In this document: positions 11,591 to 22,112 of the stretch, piece after piece
Numbering within the stretch: position 1 is the stretch's first letter
Layout of the letters: each line of letters begins with the position of its first letter
Origin: Cristatella mucedo
Taxonomy: Eukaryota > Bryozoa > Phylactolaemata > Cristatellidae
NCBI GenBank assembly: GCA_009760855.2
Contig: WPIO01000034.1
Span: 4,107,760-4,171,759, forward strand
DNA: 64,000 nt
Reading direction: 5' to 3'
The notes under the pieces: generated by a model
What the model was told of the DNA's origin: nothing
Seen by the model: only the letters and a program-made list of their open reading frames with translations
Databases searched by the model: none
Translations under genes and position numbers: made by a program

Positions 11591-11938
11591 GCGAATGTCT
11601 GCTGGCGAACTAGATTAGCTTGAACTCACAGTAGCTGGGTTTAAGATTTTACATCGAGAGGACACGTGCACGAAATCGATGTGACACGTGGTGAGTGCTG
11701 GACTAATCAAGTGTCACCTCGGTCGAGGAGCCATCAAAGTTTGAAGCTGTAATTTGCACAAACAAGAATCAGCAGACATTCGAACTTGCAAATTAAGTAT
11801 CGCATGCAGTGCCTTTGCCTATTGCAATAGTGATCGGCAAATAAGTATTAACAGGCAAATAGTTGCTGCACGTGTGTTAAAATAATGCGAGTGCATCGAA
11901 AACTTGTTGCAAGTTGTTACTCCTAAATTTTGCTTGCA

Positions 11939-11944
11939 AATAAA
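11939..11944 (+). promoter_or_regulatory. Possible polyadenylation signal AATAAA
   Basis: Canonical AATAAA about 350 bp after the predicted stop codon of the first cysteine-rich gene. It would give a plausible 3'UTR length. Confidence 0.4.
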
Positions 11945-12965
11945 AGCATGGCGAGCTCAACTGCCGGCCATTTCCGTGGTTTGACTTCGTTGAGGCCTGC
12001 ACGGCTGCGAGAGCTTGCATTATATATTGGCAGGTGCACTTACGTCAAACGTAAGATGCAAAAGCAATCCTGAACGATATTGTATTCAACTAGCAGACAA
12101 TGTGATCGTTTCATTTGCTGAGACTTTTAGAGAAGAAACAGTGGGACAATATACTAAGTGTAAATACAAATTTGTACGGCAGAGGTTCTTATGATCTCGA
12201 TTAGATGATATGGTAGCCTTGGTAAAGATCCTCACCTTCAGTGGTTGCCTGCACCAAAGGAAGCTAGACAAGCCACGTTAGATCCTACTTGCTTACGTTA
12301 TCTAGGAAGCATTTACTAATCGATGTGTGGATACTTATAGAGGCTCCTAAAAATCCCACCAACCCTGTTGCTAATACAGCCGACACCTAGAGCTGTCCAT
12401 GAGCAAGCTTAATTGGTGATTCGTTAAGAGCAGATGAGGCCCTGGAGGAAGCTGCAGATCGGAAAACAGCCAACGATATTCTGCTGCAAGGGGTTGAGAA
12501 CAGCAGCCGTGCTGCCTTGTGCTGTGGGTGTTCGTAGATCCTTGCCAACGAACGCCGCCTTGGCGCTCCTGGCGAAGTCAATGAACATCCAGGGATTCTT
12601 CTAGAAGCTTGGATCGGCGAGCTCAATTATGGATAGCTCTGACGCGAGGGAGAAAGTTCGTATAGCCATCGCGAAATTGCATGTCATGGAATGTAAAATA
12701 AGCCAGACTATGACTGCTAAGATATCTTTGTAGTTCCTGAACTATTTGCTGGTGTGCAGGGATAACAAAACGAGCTGTGCTGTGTCTGTGTCCAACAAAT
12801 GTGCCTTTTTCGCGAGGTACACCGACAGTAACCGTCGGTGCCAAATCGTCTTATCAACTTGTCATGGCAGACCCTGACCTCCGACTGTGGTGGGCATGTG
12901 ATCTACGTTCTCGAGTACCCGTGGACGTCTAGTGCAGTGCACTGCCCAGGTGGCGAATCTGGGCA
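11945..12965. other. Intergenic, no assignable gene
   Basis: Between 12440 and 12640 the plus strand has a coding-like frame (reading ADEALEEAADRKTANDILL and, after a stop, ERRLGAPGEVNEHPGILLEA), but I cannot assign it. The rest shows no structure. Confidence 0.35.
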
Positions 12966-12969
12966 CTAG

Positions 12970-13116
12970 ATAGTTGGCTATATAAATGAATATATAAATA
13001 TATATATATATATATGTATCATATATAAATATATATGTAGGTATAATATATATATATATATATGTGTGTGTGTAAGTATGTATCACATATATATATATAT
13101 ATATATATATGAATAG

Positions 13117-13154
<38 letters not shown>

Positions 13155-13160
13155 CACATG
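12970..13160. repeat. (TA)n/(TG)n/(CA)n compound microsatellite
   Basis: Alternating TA-rich blocks with TG and CA dinucleotide runs. Confidence 0.95.
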
Positions 13161-13498
13161 CGGAATCTCACCAGGCGTCATTGTAATGAGCTCACGTCTG
13201 CACAAAAAACATATGATAAAAGGAAGCCTTTTAAAGCTGCCACCTTCCACTGCTGATGCTGATCCTGAGATCGAGCAAATCGTTGAAATACTAATGAGGC
13301 AGGACTAGCACGCATCGTCTGCGGTTGTCTGCTCCACTAGTCACGACATGAACCGCATCTCTCTTTTTTACCCATACTACCCTTACGTGTATTCAGTTGT
13401 GGAAATATGTCATCTGGATCACCATATTCTAAGCAGAGATGGTTTTCTCATTCAACTTTTGAGACGGATTCATGTTTTCCTCGTCCATACGGATATTT
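13161..13498. other. No recognisable gene
   Basis: Unique-looking sequence with only short frames. I see nothing in it. Confidence 0.35.
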
Positions 13499-13746
13499 AT
13501 TGTGGCATTTGGTGAGTCCTTGTGATTCGTCCTTTCTGTGCCACAGTGTGCTGGTTCGGTGCCTGCTGCTCATAGCCATGTCTACATGCTGACTCTGTGT
13601 GTGCATGTCACATCTAACAATGTTATGCTCGATGCCATTGCAAATGTTACCGCTAATCAATTGGTCATGCTGTCTGTGCAGCATTTTAAAAGTGGCTAGA
13701 AAGAGATTCACTTCTCTTAGAACGCTAAAAACTTGTATTATTATTC
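13499..13746 (+). mobile_element. LINE family A, old diverged 3' end
   Basis: The 3'UTR landmarks are recognisable (gtgattcgtcc, catgctgactctgtg, acaatgttatgc, a mutated hairpin and a terminal ttattatt), with many substitutions. It appears older than the copies at 1.5 and 57.8 kb. Confidence 0.75.
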
Positions 13747-13749
13747 CAT

Positions 13750-14062
13750 TTCTCTGCTTAGAACGAAAGTCTAGTCCACAGAGCCTTAACAAACTATCTA
13801 GGTAGTCTTCAGTCGCATCGTAAGGTTGCTGTTTTATAGTGTTGTAACACTGACACTGACAGGCTTCCTGCATTGGGCTACAATTTGGCATCCACTGGCC
13901 TCCATCCGGTTCCCTATCGTTAGTATCATCTTCCCCTGTCAATCTATCTACGAGTTGCTTTACCCTAACCAATGCTTTTGGAAGTGTGGGGTTAGCAGCG
14001 CTGCGATGTGTCGCACTAATGCTAGGTTCTGCCGAGCACTCGAGAGAAATAATCCAATAGAT
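13750..14062 (-). CDS. Unrecognised ORF, possible exon interrupted by an old LINE
   Basis: The minus-strand frame is open for about 105 codons before it runs into antisense LINE sequence. It encodes a mixed-composition peptide with ALVRVKQLVDRLTGEDDTND, a cysteine cluster CQCQC and YLDSLLRLCGLDFRSK. A possible acceptor (ctcggcag) lies at its 5' side. I do not recognise the protein. It could be a real exon, a transposon gene fragment or chance. Confidence 0.3.
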
Positions 14063-14290
14063 GAGACACCAGCGCACTTGACGTCACTAATCGATCGCTT
14101 TTTTCGCTCGAAGAAACTTGGAAGAATTCCAGTTAGTTAAATGTTTTACACTCTCTCCTAACGTTTCCTACCTACTCCTCCCTATACTTTTTCGCGTGTG
14201 CTTCATGTGCGAAGTGAGCCTTCGGCGCAATTTACTAATTTCTTAACAAATCGAAACTGACAGCGCGTCTTAAACAGCTACTTCGGTGGG

Positions 14291-14450
14291 AACTTTCAGG
14301 CCGGAAGGCGGGAATTCCTTTGCAGCAAACGTAAAACGCCTAGAGAGAGAGAGTGAGTGAGAGAGAGAGAGAGAGAGAGCTTTCCGAGGGCGCTTTATCA
14401 AGCGTTATTATTATAAGTGTTATCTTCTCGTTAACTTTCAAGCCGGAAGT
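14291..14450 (+). mobile_element. LINE family A short 3' end (about 100 bp) with flanking direct repeats
   Basis: Only the terminal hairpin region and (TTA)n tail are present. Inside the hairpin the GA stretch has expanded into a microsatellite (14345-14380). The 18-bp sequences at 14291-14308 and 14433-14450 match at 17 of 18 positions and look like a target-site duplication, although about 15 bp separate the tail from the right repeat. Confidence 0.75.
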
Positions 14451-15342
14451 GAGCCGTTCGTCCCGGAATCGGACGGAGGAGCCAGGACTTGGGCACCTGC
14501 GACACCTTCGTCATCGAACCGATTACGGGCGATAGGTCTCTCGCATTACCGCACCGTCATTGGTAGGCATAGCTACGTTGAATCTTTTCGCAGACATAAC
14601 GCGAAGTATCAAACTATCATTCCTGTTATTTGCTACGGACGATTTATATATTTTTAGTGGCTCTCTAGACCCGCCGTCAGACGCATTGAATTCTAGGGTG
14701 CTAATTCTACGGTGCTAATTATATGGTGCTAATTCGCTCACAGCACCTCTCAGCCTTCCGTTGGTGAGCTTAGGAGAGCTTCTGCAAACGAGACTGGCTT
14801 CTCTATCTCTTCATTCGCTTATCGGCCCTGCGGTAGGCACTGCTTTCACTGCCAACTGCGCGCGGCGGCGATAGCCGCCTTAAGCTGCTTCTGCCGCTGT
14901 TTAAACGGCGCCGTTTAATCAGCTGGATTTTACCTTTAAATCTTTGAATTGAGCATTATCGATGAAAAAGGGTCCTTTTTGGGCACATTACACGAATTTT
15001 CAAAAGCCATACTAATGGTCAGGCACTGTCGGCAACATCCTAGCTAAACAGCAGAAAGGCTGGTCGAAAATCAGAGCTGGAGTCCACAACGTTCGCAGTT
15101 TACATTGCAGCTGTCTCTACATAACTCTCAAAGCACGTCACGTGCTCCGCAGTTGCTAAAACCCGCGCATGAAGTGCGACCACTTCATTCCTCACATCTT
15201 TGGTCTAGACTAAGGAACCGAACACTTGCACATTAAAGAGGAGCATTTTCATGCTAATGTTCCGCAGGAAATCTGTTTCGCGAAGCTCCAAATTGGATTG
15301 CGTATTGAACTCCATTATTGTTCAAGTGTACCAACAAAATCG
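14451..15342. other. No recognisable gene
   Basis: Mixed-composition sequence. A tandem gtgctaatt motif occurs three times near 14695-14735. No frame or domain can be supported. Confidence 0.35.
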
Positions 15343-15445
15343 TGTGCCGTAATAATAATAGTACATTTGTTTAGTGCCCTCAGAGAACTGAATCTCTTTC
15401 TACGCACTTTACAGATGCAGTAAAGAAAGAAACGCGGGTACGTGA
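15343..15445 (-). mobile_element. LINE family A, short diverged 3' end
   Basis: (AAT)n tail plus the terminal hairpin. In this copy both hairpin arms are changed (AAGTGC on one side, GCACT on the other), so that pairing is kept. Confidence 0.75.
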
Positions 15446-15549
15446 TAACAGCAGTGTACTACAAGTTTCACTCAAAATTTGAGGTTTTTGGTACCAATTT
15501 AAGCGGATCTTTCGTTTAAAATATTATAAGAAATCAGGACGATTGCTAT

Positions 15550-15662
15550 TCGTCAGCTAGGGTCCCGAGGTCGTGGGTTCGAATTCTGCTGTGGGCGATC
15601 CTTTATTGTCGCTGCAAGCGGTGGTGATAGCCTTTAAGGCTCCTATGTAGTTATACAAAAGA
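15550..15662 (+). mobile_element. tRNA-derived SINE family B, 5' truncated
   Basis: It keeps the B box (ggttcgaattct), the gtgggcgatcctttat block and the gatagcctttaaggctcct tail shared with the SINE at 37207. The A box is lost. Confidence 0.75.
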
Positions 15663-15774
15663 CGCTTTCAAATTAGCCAGTTTTTTTCTTTTATAGCTCA
15701 CTCGCTTATGAAACTGACGTTTCTGACGGAGGACAGCAGACCCATTTTCGCACTTTCTCTGACTAGAGCGTGGT

Positions 15775-15910
15775 GGCGCACATATTTCATCTGTATAGCG
15801 CCAAAAGACAACTTTATATCTATCCAAGTGCTTCACATAGGATGCGGTGCATGAGCTTGCGACCTCTATCGTCAGAGGTGATCGCCTTATCCCCTGAGCC
15901 AAAAACCTGA
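15775..15910 (-). mobile_element. tRNA-derived SINE family A with LINE-like tail
   Basis: On the minus strand the A box (tggctcaggggataagg) and a degenerate B box are followed by gaagcacttgg ... tggcgctatac, a diverged form of the LINE family A terminal hairpin. This is the usual head-tail design of a SINE that borrows LINE machinery. Confidence 0.7.
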
Positions 15911-16428
15911 CCGGTATGCCATAAATACGGCTTTGCGACCAGCACCCGTGGGCATTCCCACGTTTGCAGTAAAAGGCCGTGTGGTCTGTATAGTCTTCTT
16001 GTCAGCTCGTAAGCATATAGTGCCAAGATATGTTGGTAGCTCAAGCTAGGCTTGAACTGGTGATAAACGCGCCATGGAGTTATAGCTCTTGGGGCGCGGG
16101 ATCTACGGAGCTGAGTATCCATGAAACGTGTATCCAATAGCTCGCGGAGGCGGCTGATTTCCCATCGGGGTTTCCCCTATCGTCCGGGTCGAATTCGACA
16201 AAGTCGGCTGCGTGCGACCAGGCTGGCGCGGGAGTTTGCGATCAGACGACTTGTGTACCGAGCACGTACGTCCTGAGCGCGTACGAGCGCTGCGGCTGCA
16301 CCCGTGGAACTGCCGCTGGGAATCCCAGTCCAAAGGAAAAACCAGTCGCGTGGGAATGCCCGTCCTCGGAGAAACCTCGCTGTACAGCCGAGGTTACGCT
16401 GCGCTTACATTTCGTCTGAATCGTGGTG
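15911..16428. other. Region upstream of the second cysteine-rich gene
   Basis: GC-richer sequence without a supported gene. It should contain the promoter of the gene starting at 16429. No specific element can be defended. Confidence 0.35.
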
Positions 16429-18343
16429 ATGGCGGCTCGCACGCTAACCGTAGCGTTACTGCTGCTGCTGACCGGCATGTCGATAGCTGCAGTAGCCGCC
16501 AGAGGAGACGAGGCTTGGCTTTCATTTCACGATGGACTCGCGTGTGCCGACGTCCCTCGGTATAATGAAGTCTGCAGAGGTGAAGGCGTATATGTCGCAT
16601 GTTCAGAAAGGGGAACTGCCGGTGACTACCGCTGCTTTTGTGACCCTTCCGGACTCCCATCGTCGTGTTCAGCAGCGTGTCGGTCAGAGCTTCGCGATGA
16701 TGTCGGATCACCTTGCCGGCAGCACTGCCGAGGTCAGTCGCAGTGGCCTTGCGCACTTTCTTTTAACTCAGCTCATCCGATGATCAATCGGCCGTAGCTG
16801 TCCTGATAGGGTGAGAAAGTGGACAAGCAGTCCTTACAAGCAGTCTTTACACGCAGTCCTATCTGAAGTCCTTCCTGCCGTCGTACGGGAAGTGCTGCCC
16901 GAAATCCAGCAGTCTGGAGCGCGGGCCGAGTTTTACTGCTTCCACTGTCCGAATTGTGGAAGGCAATAGTGTCTTCTGCATGTAGATGTGTCAGACCATT
17001 TAGCTTGATCTCTACTTCGTTTAGTGCATTATTCGGCAGCTTGCGATGCCACGTTGTCACTCCCACGTACGGATTGAGCAACTAGCCAGGCTGCTGCAAT
17101 GCGCTTTGACACGCAGGCAGCCGCTTCGGCTGTGTGTCAAAGCGCAAGTGTTTCCAGCTTCCAGCTCAGCCCACCGCGCTCGCGCGGCTTCTGCTCATTT
17201 GCCGACTTGCGTTGAGCATTTTCTTTTCACTCTTCTCGTCAAAAAGCAGCCAACTGCCTTCGCGAAGTGCATCATGCTCCTGCACGAGCCGCTTCTATGT
17301 GCGGCAGTGATCCAGCCGTGAGAGCAGTACAGTTACCACTGTGGGAGTATACACGTATAGACGTGTCTGATATACTGATATACTGTCTGATATACTACCC
17401 CATCAGGCCAAGCCTAGTACCACCCGCTTTTCGGAATCCAACAGTCTAGAAATACCTCATACAAACCTTAAATCCTTTGGATTTAGTTCATATGCTCCCA
17501 AAGCCTGGAACTCCCTCTCGACCTGCGTCAGAACATCCCCTGACCTGACCACATTTAAAAGGAACCTAAAAACACCTATTTAGGACAGCATTTAGCGGGT
17601 CCCTGTGATTTGTCCTTGATGTGCTTATGCGTGCTGACACTGTGCATGCTGCCACTAACCACATATGCATGCTGACCCTGTGCATGTCACCCCTAATCAT
17701 ATTATTCATTTCGTTTGTTTTTTCAAGCATGATTTTACTTACCATTTAATTGCATTTCACTTTACAGCAAATGTAAAGCGCCTAGAGAGAGATTAAGTTC
17801 TCTGAGGGCGCTTTATCAAGTGATTATTATTATTATTATTATATAGACAGTGCAGCAGTATTGCAACTCGCGACGAGCTGAGCCGATCGAGCTGAGCATA
17901 GGGTGTATTTAAATTTTCATGCGGTATTTTCCAGATTGACCAAGTTTCGAGAGGCCAGGTCTGATGGAGTAATTGTGTTCACTTTCTAATGATTTGCAGA
18001 ATACTTGATTAGGGAGTGTCAGCCGATGCGTTCGGATCAGGCCGTGGTTAAAGCGGAGAGCGACGACAGTCCATCCCAGCAGCTGGTGCTCGGGGCTACA
18101 CTTGTGGTTTCGTTCATTGTCATATTGTTGGCTTCAGTGGTGACTGTGTATTGCTGCTGCTGTAAGTCTACACAGTGTCAGCTGTTGCTGAGCTGTCGAG
18201 ATATTGGTATGTATCGGTCGATCTGTATGGCGCTTTGTTGGACCGAAAACGCTTTCCAGCCTCGTCTCGTGTCCTCTGTCTGTTCTGTCTTCGTTGTCTC
18301 TATGTCTTGTGCAGCCACTGCATTTCCTTCTAGGCTGGCTTAA
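16429..18343 (+). CDS. Cysteine-rich single-pass membrane protein, copy 2 (3 predicted exons)
   Basis: Predicted exons are 16429-16732, 18000-18161 and 18315-18343. The introns are phase 1 with GT-AG sites, and the last acceptor has a good pyrimidine tract. The total of 495 nt gives about 164 residues. The ATG at 16429 opens a textbook signal peptide (TLTVALLLLLTGMSIAAVA). The ectodomain has ten cysteines including DYRCFCDPSGLPSSC and CRQHC. Exon 2 encodes YLIREC and a membrane helix (LVLGATLVVSFIVILLASVV) ending in four cysteines, which could be palmitoylated. Shared with copy 1: C-x10-CxC-x(7,8)-C-x3-C-x(10,11)-C-x3-C-x7-C and the same splice positions. The family is unknown; a receptor or adhesion role is only inference. 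Intron 2 is open in frame, so its retention would give a different C-terminus. Confidence 0.68.
17100..17146. repeat. Hairpin-forming inverted repeat
   Basis: Perfect 13-bp arms (tgcgctttgacac and its complement) with an inner cagccg/cggctg stem, inside intron 1 of the second cysteine-rich gene. Confidence 0.85.
17393..17841 (+). mobile_element. LINE family A 3' fragment in intron 1 of the second cysteine-rich gene
   Basis: It includes the RT C-terminus from about the FRNPTV/SNSLEIPHTNLKSF region, the full 3'UTR, the hairpin and an (ATT)n tail. It lies in the same orientation as the host gene. Confidence 0.9.
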
Positions 18344-18617
18344 CCAGGAGGCTGAACTTTGACCCGTGAAGGCAGCCCTATTGTAGAGGAGGCTGGCGGT
18401 TTGTGTCACATGGCTAAGGAGGGAGAGGATCTGAAGCGCAGTGTCAGTCGGTCCCCTTCCCCATTTTATAATGGTTCCACACCTGGGTGTATGTGCGCCT
18501 CATGTAGGCGATGGAAAGGGCCTAACATTCACTTTAGGAGAGTTGAGCATAGACCAAGCTATACTGGAAGCAGCGTGCACCTAAAGGGGCGTGCCACTCA
18601 TCCGAGCGAACCTTAAT

Positions 18618-18790
18618 ATTACAGCATTTGGTGGGTCTTCGCGATTCGTCCTTCGTGGGCATGTACTTGCTTATAGAATGCCTGCTGCTTGCGGATGTTA
18701 CCACCGATCATTCATTTCGTAATGCTTTCTATACAGCATCTGTAAATCTGTGCCTCGAAAGAGATTCAGTTCTCTGAGGGCGATATACAT
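18618..18790 (+). mobile_element. LINE family A, diverged 3' end
   Basis: It retains cagcatttggtgggtc, gattcgtcc, atctgtaaa and gagattcagttctctgaggg, with the tail replaced. Confidence 0.7.
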
Positions 18791-18795
18791 ACCTC

Positions 18796-19130
18796 CACTC
18801 ATTAAAACGAGAAAGTCCGTCCTTCCTTCCGTCCCTCTGCATGACGGCGACCACTTCCGGGAGTGACTTGTAATAGATTGTCATTCTACTGTGAGTCAGC
18901 GATGCGAGTCCTCAGGCAGTGAGCTCTACATATCACTACTAATTAAAGCAAGAAAGTCCGTCCTTCCTTTCGTCATGCAGCAAGATGGCGCACTTCCTTC
19001 AATATAATAATAATAATAATAATCCACTTGATAAAGCGCAGCGCCTCAGCAGCAAGATGGCTCAGCTGTCTTCCGTTGGAACTACTGTGACGTGACTCAG
19101 CAAAGTGAGTCCACGGGCAGTGATCTGCTT
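18796..19130. repeat. Partial tandem duplication (about 140 bp unit), interrupted by a tiny LINE tail
   Basis: The block agaaagtccgtccttcctt occurs near 18809 and again near 18950. The downstream gtcagcgatgcgagtcc / gactcagcaaagtgagtcc blocks also recur. The second unit is interrupted by the LINE tail at 19006-19039. Confidence 0.65.
19006..19039 (-). mobile_element. 34-bp LINE family A insertion with target-site duplication
   Basis: Only (AAT)n plus ccacttgataaagcgc is present. cagcaagatggc is repeated on both sides (18978-18989 and 19050-19061), as expected of a severely truncated insertion. Confidence 0.7.
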
Positions 19131-19170
19131 GTGAATTATTACTATTATTATTATTATTATTATTATTATC

Positions 19171-21330
19171 CAAAGGTTAGGGTTTCAATCGGCCGAAGTC
19201 CCCTTTCCTGTACCCTTGCAAAGGGCCGCTGGCGCAGGCTTGCTTGTCTGTCGCTCGGCTTATTTATGGCACGAGTCGGGGTCCACATTCTTCCAATCGC
19301 TGCTTTGAGCATTTCACCCGCCACATGTCAGCTACTTGTGTAGCGGTTCCTTAACACTGCCTGCTTTCTGCTGTTTGCGTGTGGAAAAATTGGATGTGGA
19401 GATACACGCTGGCATGCTTTCGTGTGCAACCAATCAAAAGACAGCGGTTCAATATAGTTTTATTTTCAGCACTTTGAGCATTTTTTAAATGCATTAGATT
19501 CTCGGTAGCTGTGGTCCAAATGTCGCTTGCTCGTTCTTGCTTAAGCTCTCACCTGGGCCAGATCTCTGGTCTGTCGTCGTAGCCAGAGCTGTTTGCATCG
19601 TGCGTTCTCTGTAAAGTAGGGATTGGGACAATCGAGTAACAATCCCTCGCTGTGACATGTGCTCCCACACTGTCTGCTGAGTTTGCCTACCTCACAGATT
19701 TTGTTGCAGTTGCCATTGAAGAAAACCGCTCCCCATATCAAGAAATGCAGGGAACCAGGCTGTTATAGGTGTTTATACAGGTAAGTTCACTGTAGCACAG
19801 ATCTCGGTGGCCTTAAAGCTTAGTGCGGTGCAGTCCATGTGCTACCACACGTGACGGTTGGGCTGAGAACTCAAAGAGGTTTTGGCGACATTCTGCAAAT
19901 CACAAGAGAAGGCATGTCACATGCAGATCACTGACTGGGAGTTGCAATCTGTTTGAAACTTCAGAGGTTCACCGTGTGTCTGGACATTGTCAACATGAGA
20001 CTGTTTCTTGCTGAAATAAGGCACCGGATGTTGGTCATCTTCTCATTTTAGGCAATGCTAAAAACCAAAACTCGTGTTTCTTAACAATCCGAAACGTATG
20101 ATCACAACCTAAAACCAAACTCGCGTTTCTTAACAATCATAAATATGCGATCACGACCTGGGCATGGCTTCGATATGCAGAAACGATCTGTGATTGACTG
20201 TCACTGATAGAACATGGACTAGGTTGGACAACACTAGGAAAACAAGTACACACACTTCACAGATGTTAGCATGTAAAACTGCAGATTATCATTCATTTTG
20301 CCCCTTTGCCTAATCAGCTTAACCAGAGACCTCATTGCTATACCAGCCAGTGGAGGTCATTGCTGCTGAATGTTCCTTGCTACACAGCGTAAAGCAAGCT
20401 GACTCTTGTCGTTCGGGGGATGCAAGAGCAGTTTATGTTTTGTATGCAAGAGCAGTTTTAGTATATTTTACATATACCTCTGTATATGTGACCATAAGTT
20501 CCACTCTATTAACGGGCCAGAATGTGAGTAGTGCTTTCGTGTTGGTATCGCTTGGACCAGTCTGACTGTAGATGCGCCTGCTCGGCTGTGCTGAGTTTTG
20601 CTGAATTCCCCCTGTCTGATAACGGTGATTTGTGGGATTTCTTTTTTTGCCATCCACTGAAAAAATTAAGCCATAAAAAGCCACCTTGGTATATAGGCTC
20701 TCAATGATAACCCAGACCTGACCCAGTTTGTTGGAGCTTGCCACAGCAGCTTGTGTAGGTAAGGAGCCATTGTTTCCAGAGTACGTGTGCAGGACATGAC
20801 AAGTAAGGACTAAGTACGTATTAGCTCTGTGCGGGGGTATGAAATAAAGTGACTATTTTCTTATTTTGAGCGCACTGTACTGAGCTTCTGAAATAGGTGT
20901 CAGTCTGTGAGAACTTCTGATGAATCAATTCTTGACATTCCAGATGTGGAAACTGGAGGAAGGCTAATCTTTCAAAGCCTCTCCAAGTGGCAGTTGGCCG
21001 TGAATCGTCATCAGCCAGGCGTTGGCCGTTTTGAACTACACTTAACGTGTCAACGGTCACTTATCAAGTGTAACGATTTAGTAACGGTACAGCAAATTAA
21101 TTGCGAGCTTGTGGCTATGATTGTACTTATACAATTGGGTGTGACTTAGAATATCATCATTGTGGGCGGACTGTCTGATGACCGTGTTCGGCCATATTGT
21201 ATTGCCTCTACGGGGGCATTTTTTTTTTAAATGAACTTAGCTGTTGACATCCCGTCGCAGACTGCTGATGTATTTTCTTAATAGCAACCAACCTACCGAT
21301 GATATGGTGCTGTCTTTTTTGCGAACCTCA
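19171..21330. other. No recognisable gene over about 2.2 kb
   Basis: (ATT)n ends at about 19170. Beyond it there are only short frames on both strands. A short local duplication (aaaaccaaaactcgtgtttc / aaaaccaaactcgcgtttc) lies near 20060-20130. No domain is recognised. Confidence 0.35.
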
Positions 21331-21334
21331 GGCT

Positions 21335-21540
21335 TCCACATACAGAAAAAGATAATTATGCAAACCGTGTCCAACCCTGATTTAAATCTGAAGCAACATA
21401 TCGGCAAACAATAAGTTCACAGATCTCTGCTTCGTATGTGATTTGGTTCCCAACTCATCGAACCTTAGCAGATAGAGGTCAATGTTTGCCGCTTTTTGAA
21501 GCGCATGCTTGCGACTTTTGAGCAGTTTTATTTAAAGTGT
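21335..21540 (-). pseudogene. Diverged copy of the small ORF at 50803-50994
   Basis: Read on the minus strand this gives LLKSRKHALQKAANIDLYLL, FDELGTKSH and VNLLFADMLLQ before a stop. It aligns without gaps, over roughly 50 codons, to the 63-residue ORF at 50994-50803. The initiator ATG is ATA here. Flanking DNA also matches, so this is a duplicated or dispersed unit of unknown nature. Confidence 0.5.
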
Positions 21541-21654
21541 AGTTCTTTACCTTTAAAGTTCCATGACTTGGCCAATATAAGGTGGAGCAACGTGAAATTT
21601 GAAATATTTCGGCTCAGCTCTGTTTATAAATAAATGTGCCGCTTATTTTCTGAT

Positions 21655-22112
21655 TCTTGCTGATGTGATTTCCAAGCACAATCTAGGCTTTCACTTCTAT
21701 GCGGATGACACTCAGTTGTACCTTTGCTTTGATCCGTCCCAGCTTTCAAGCACCTCAAATTCTCTCAACTCACTAGCTGCATGCATTGATGACATCCGCA
21801 CATGGATGGCAGCAAATTTTTCTAAAACTAAACGATGACAAAACTAACTTACTAGTTATGGGCAAACCCAGTGTGATTCAGAGATTAGAAAGGCTGTCTC
21901 TCAAAATTGGCTCTGCCAGCATATCTCCTGTCGAATCAGCTCGAGATCTAGGTGTCATATTCCAAAGCGACCTCTCGTTAGACGACCATATCAGCTCCAC
22001 AGTCAAATCTGCCTATTTTCAGCTTCATAACATTGCTAAAATTCGGGCTTGTTTAGATAAGGATACCACGTCTAAGTTGGTCCATGCATTCGTGACATTT
22101 CGTCTACATTTC
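21655..22112 (+). mobile_element. LINE family A, internal RT fragment
   Basis: It covers LADVISKHNLGFHFYADDTQ through KIRACLDKDTTSKLVHAFVT, with one frameshift between the frames starting near 21599 and 21786. Neither the element 5' end nor its 3'UTR is present. Confidence 0.9.

Noticed and set aside
18973-19343. ORFs with poly-N or poly-Y stretches
   Set aside because: They translate the (AAT)n/(ATT)n LINE tail and a neighbouring ATT microsatellite.
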